Shown here one piece after another: positions 63,786-64,000 of a DNA stretch of 64,000 bases. Positions within the stretch are counted from its first letter, which is position 1, and each line of letters opens with the position of its first letter. The DNA comes from Ktedonobacter sp. SOSP1-85. GTDB taxonomy: Bacteria > Chloroflexota > Ktedonobacteria > Ktedonobacterales > Ktedonobacteraceae. The translations under genes and the position numbers were made by a program. The notes below the pieces were generated by a model, which was not told the DNA's origin, made no database searches, and worked only from the letters and a program-made list of their open reading frames with translations. The stretch spans positions 1 to 64,000 of the forward strand of contig NZ_BNJI01000003.1 in the NCBI RefSeq assembly GCF_016587415.1. The letters run 5' to 3'.

Positions 63786-64000
63786 TGAAATTGTATCTCC
63801 TTACTCTCATGTGGAATTACACAAACAGATAAGTAAAAATGAATTGTAGAAGCAGAATACGCGAAAAATGCGACTTACCTGTATAGACTACTATTCAAGT
63901 GGAAGAGCGTATGTGATATGAGCGAAAGCTTCAGGTCTACTGGAACACAGAGCCGGGATCTCTCAGCCAGAATATGGTGGAATAGGAGATAGAAGTGGGA
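63786..64000. other. upstream of SDR, no gene seen
   Basis: Contains the SDR ribosome binding site and presumably its promoter; nothing else recognised before the window edge. Confidence 0.35.

Overview
The window is typical of an IS-rich member of the Chloroflexota, most likely a Ktedonobacteria-type genome. This is an inference from mixed mid-range GC, two F420-type enzymes (a DDN-like nitroreductase and a PPOX protein), an ECF sigma factor with a cysteine-rich C-terminal extension, many one-component regulators, and an exceptional load of insertion sequences and MITEs. No rRNA or tRNA gene was seen.

Layout. 1-9600 holds small redox and regulatory units: a flavin reductase-like gene running off the left edge, a Bcr/CflA-type MFS pump with a quinone-oxidoreductase-like MDR enzyme, an HxlR regulator divergent from an F420 nitroreductase, a MarR regulator with a nitrilase sharing five copies of one operator, and an SDR enzyme preceded by gene debris. 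9600-14540 has a tyrosine-recombinase relic, a DHA2 drug pump whose tail is fused to a copied SDR 3' end, an IS701-like element and an alpha/beta hydrolase. 14700-22330 is mostly mobile DNA (IS701 relic, ISL3, IS1-like, a MITE) around an ANT-like nucleotidyltransferase and a ribbon-helix-helix-like protein. 22440-30780 carries a Gfo/Idh/MocA dehydrogenase, a 1-kb island of nested palindromes, a ferritin-like gene divergent from an AraC regulator, a TetR-YciI-PPOX operon under a 28-bp palindrome, and isochorismate synthase. 30800-44720 alternates IS6 and ISL3 elements with a HEAT-repeat protein, two MocR-type regulators, a GlxA-type regulator, a group II intron RNA without a protein gene, and several genes cut by IS or MITE insertion (RibD-C, GNAT, DUF1697). 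45000-48240 encodes a multi-PAS histidine kinase and a single-domain response regulator. 48400-57900 is again mobile (IS200/IS605 end, MITE, IS630, IS1-like, IS6, IS1182) with broken host genes. 57900-64000 has a GNAT enzyme, the ECF sigma factor, an EntS-like MFS protein, an IS701-like element and an SDR.

Three themes stand out. First, a 162-bp MITE with GGTATTGTCAACTT ends is present four times; its ends match a broken IS6-family element in the window, and one copy supplies the stop codon of a gene. Second, at least seven otherwise good reading frames are broken by loss of one base in a G or C homopolymer; this looks like a sequencing or assembly artefact, so several apparent pseudogenes are probably intact. 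Third, unusually clear operator sites sit beside the MarR, TetR and HxlR regulators.
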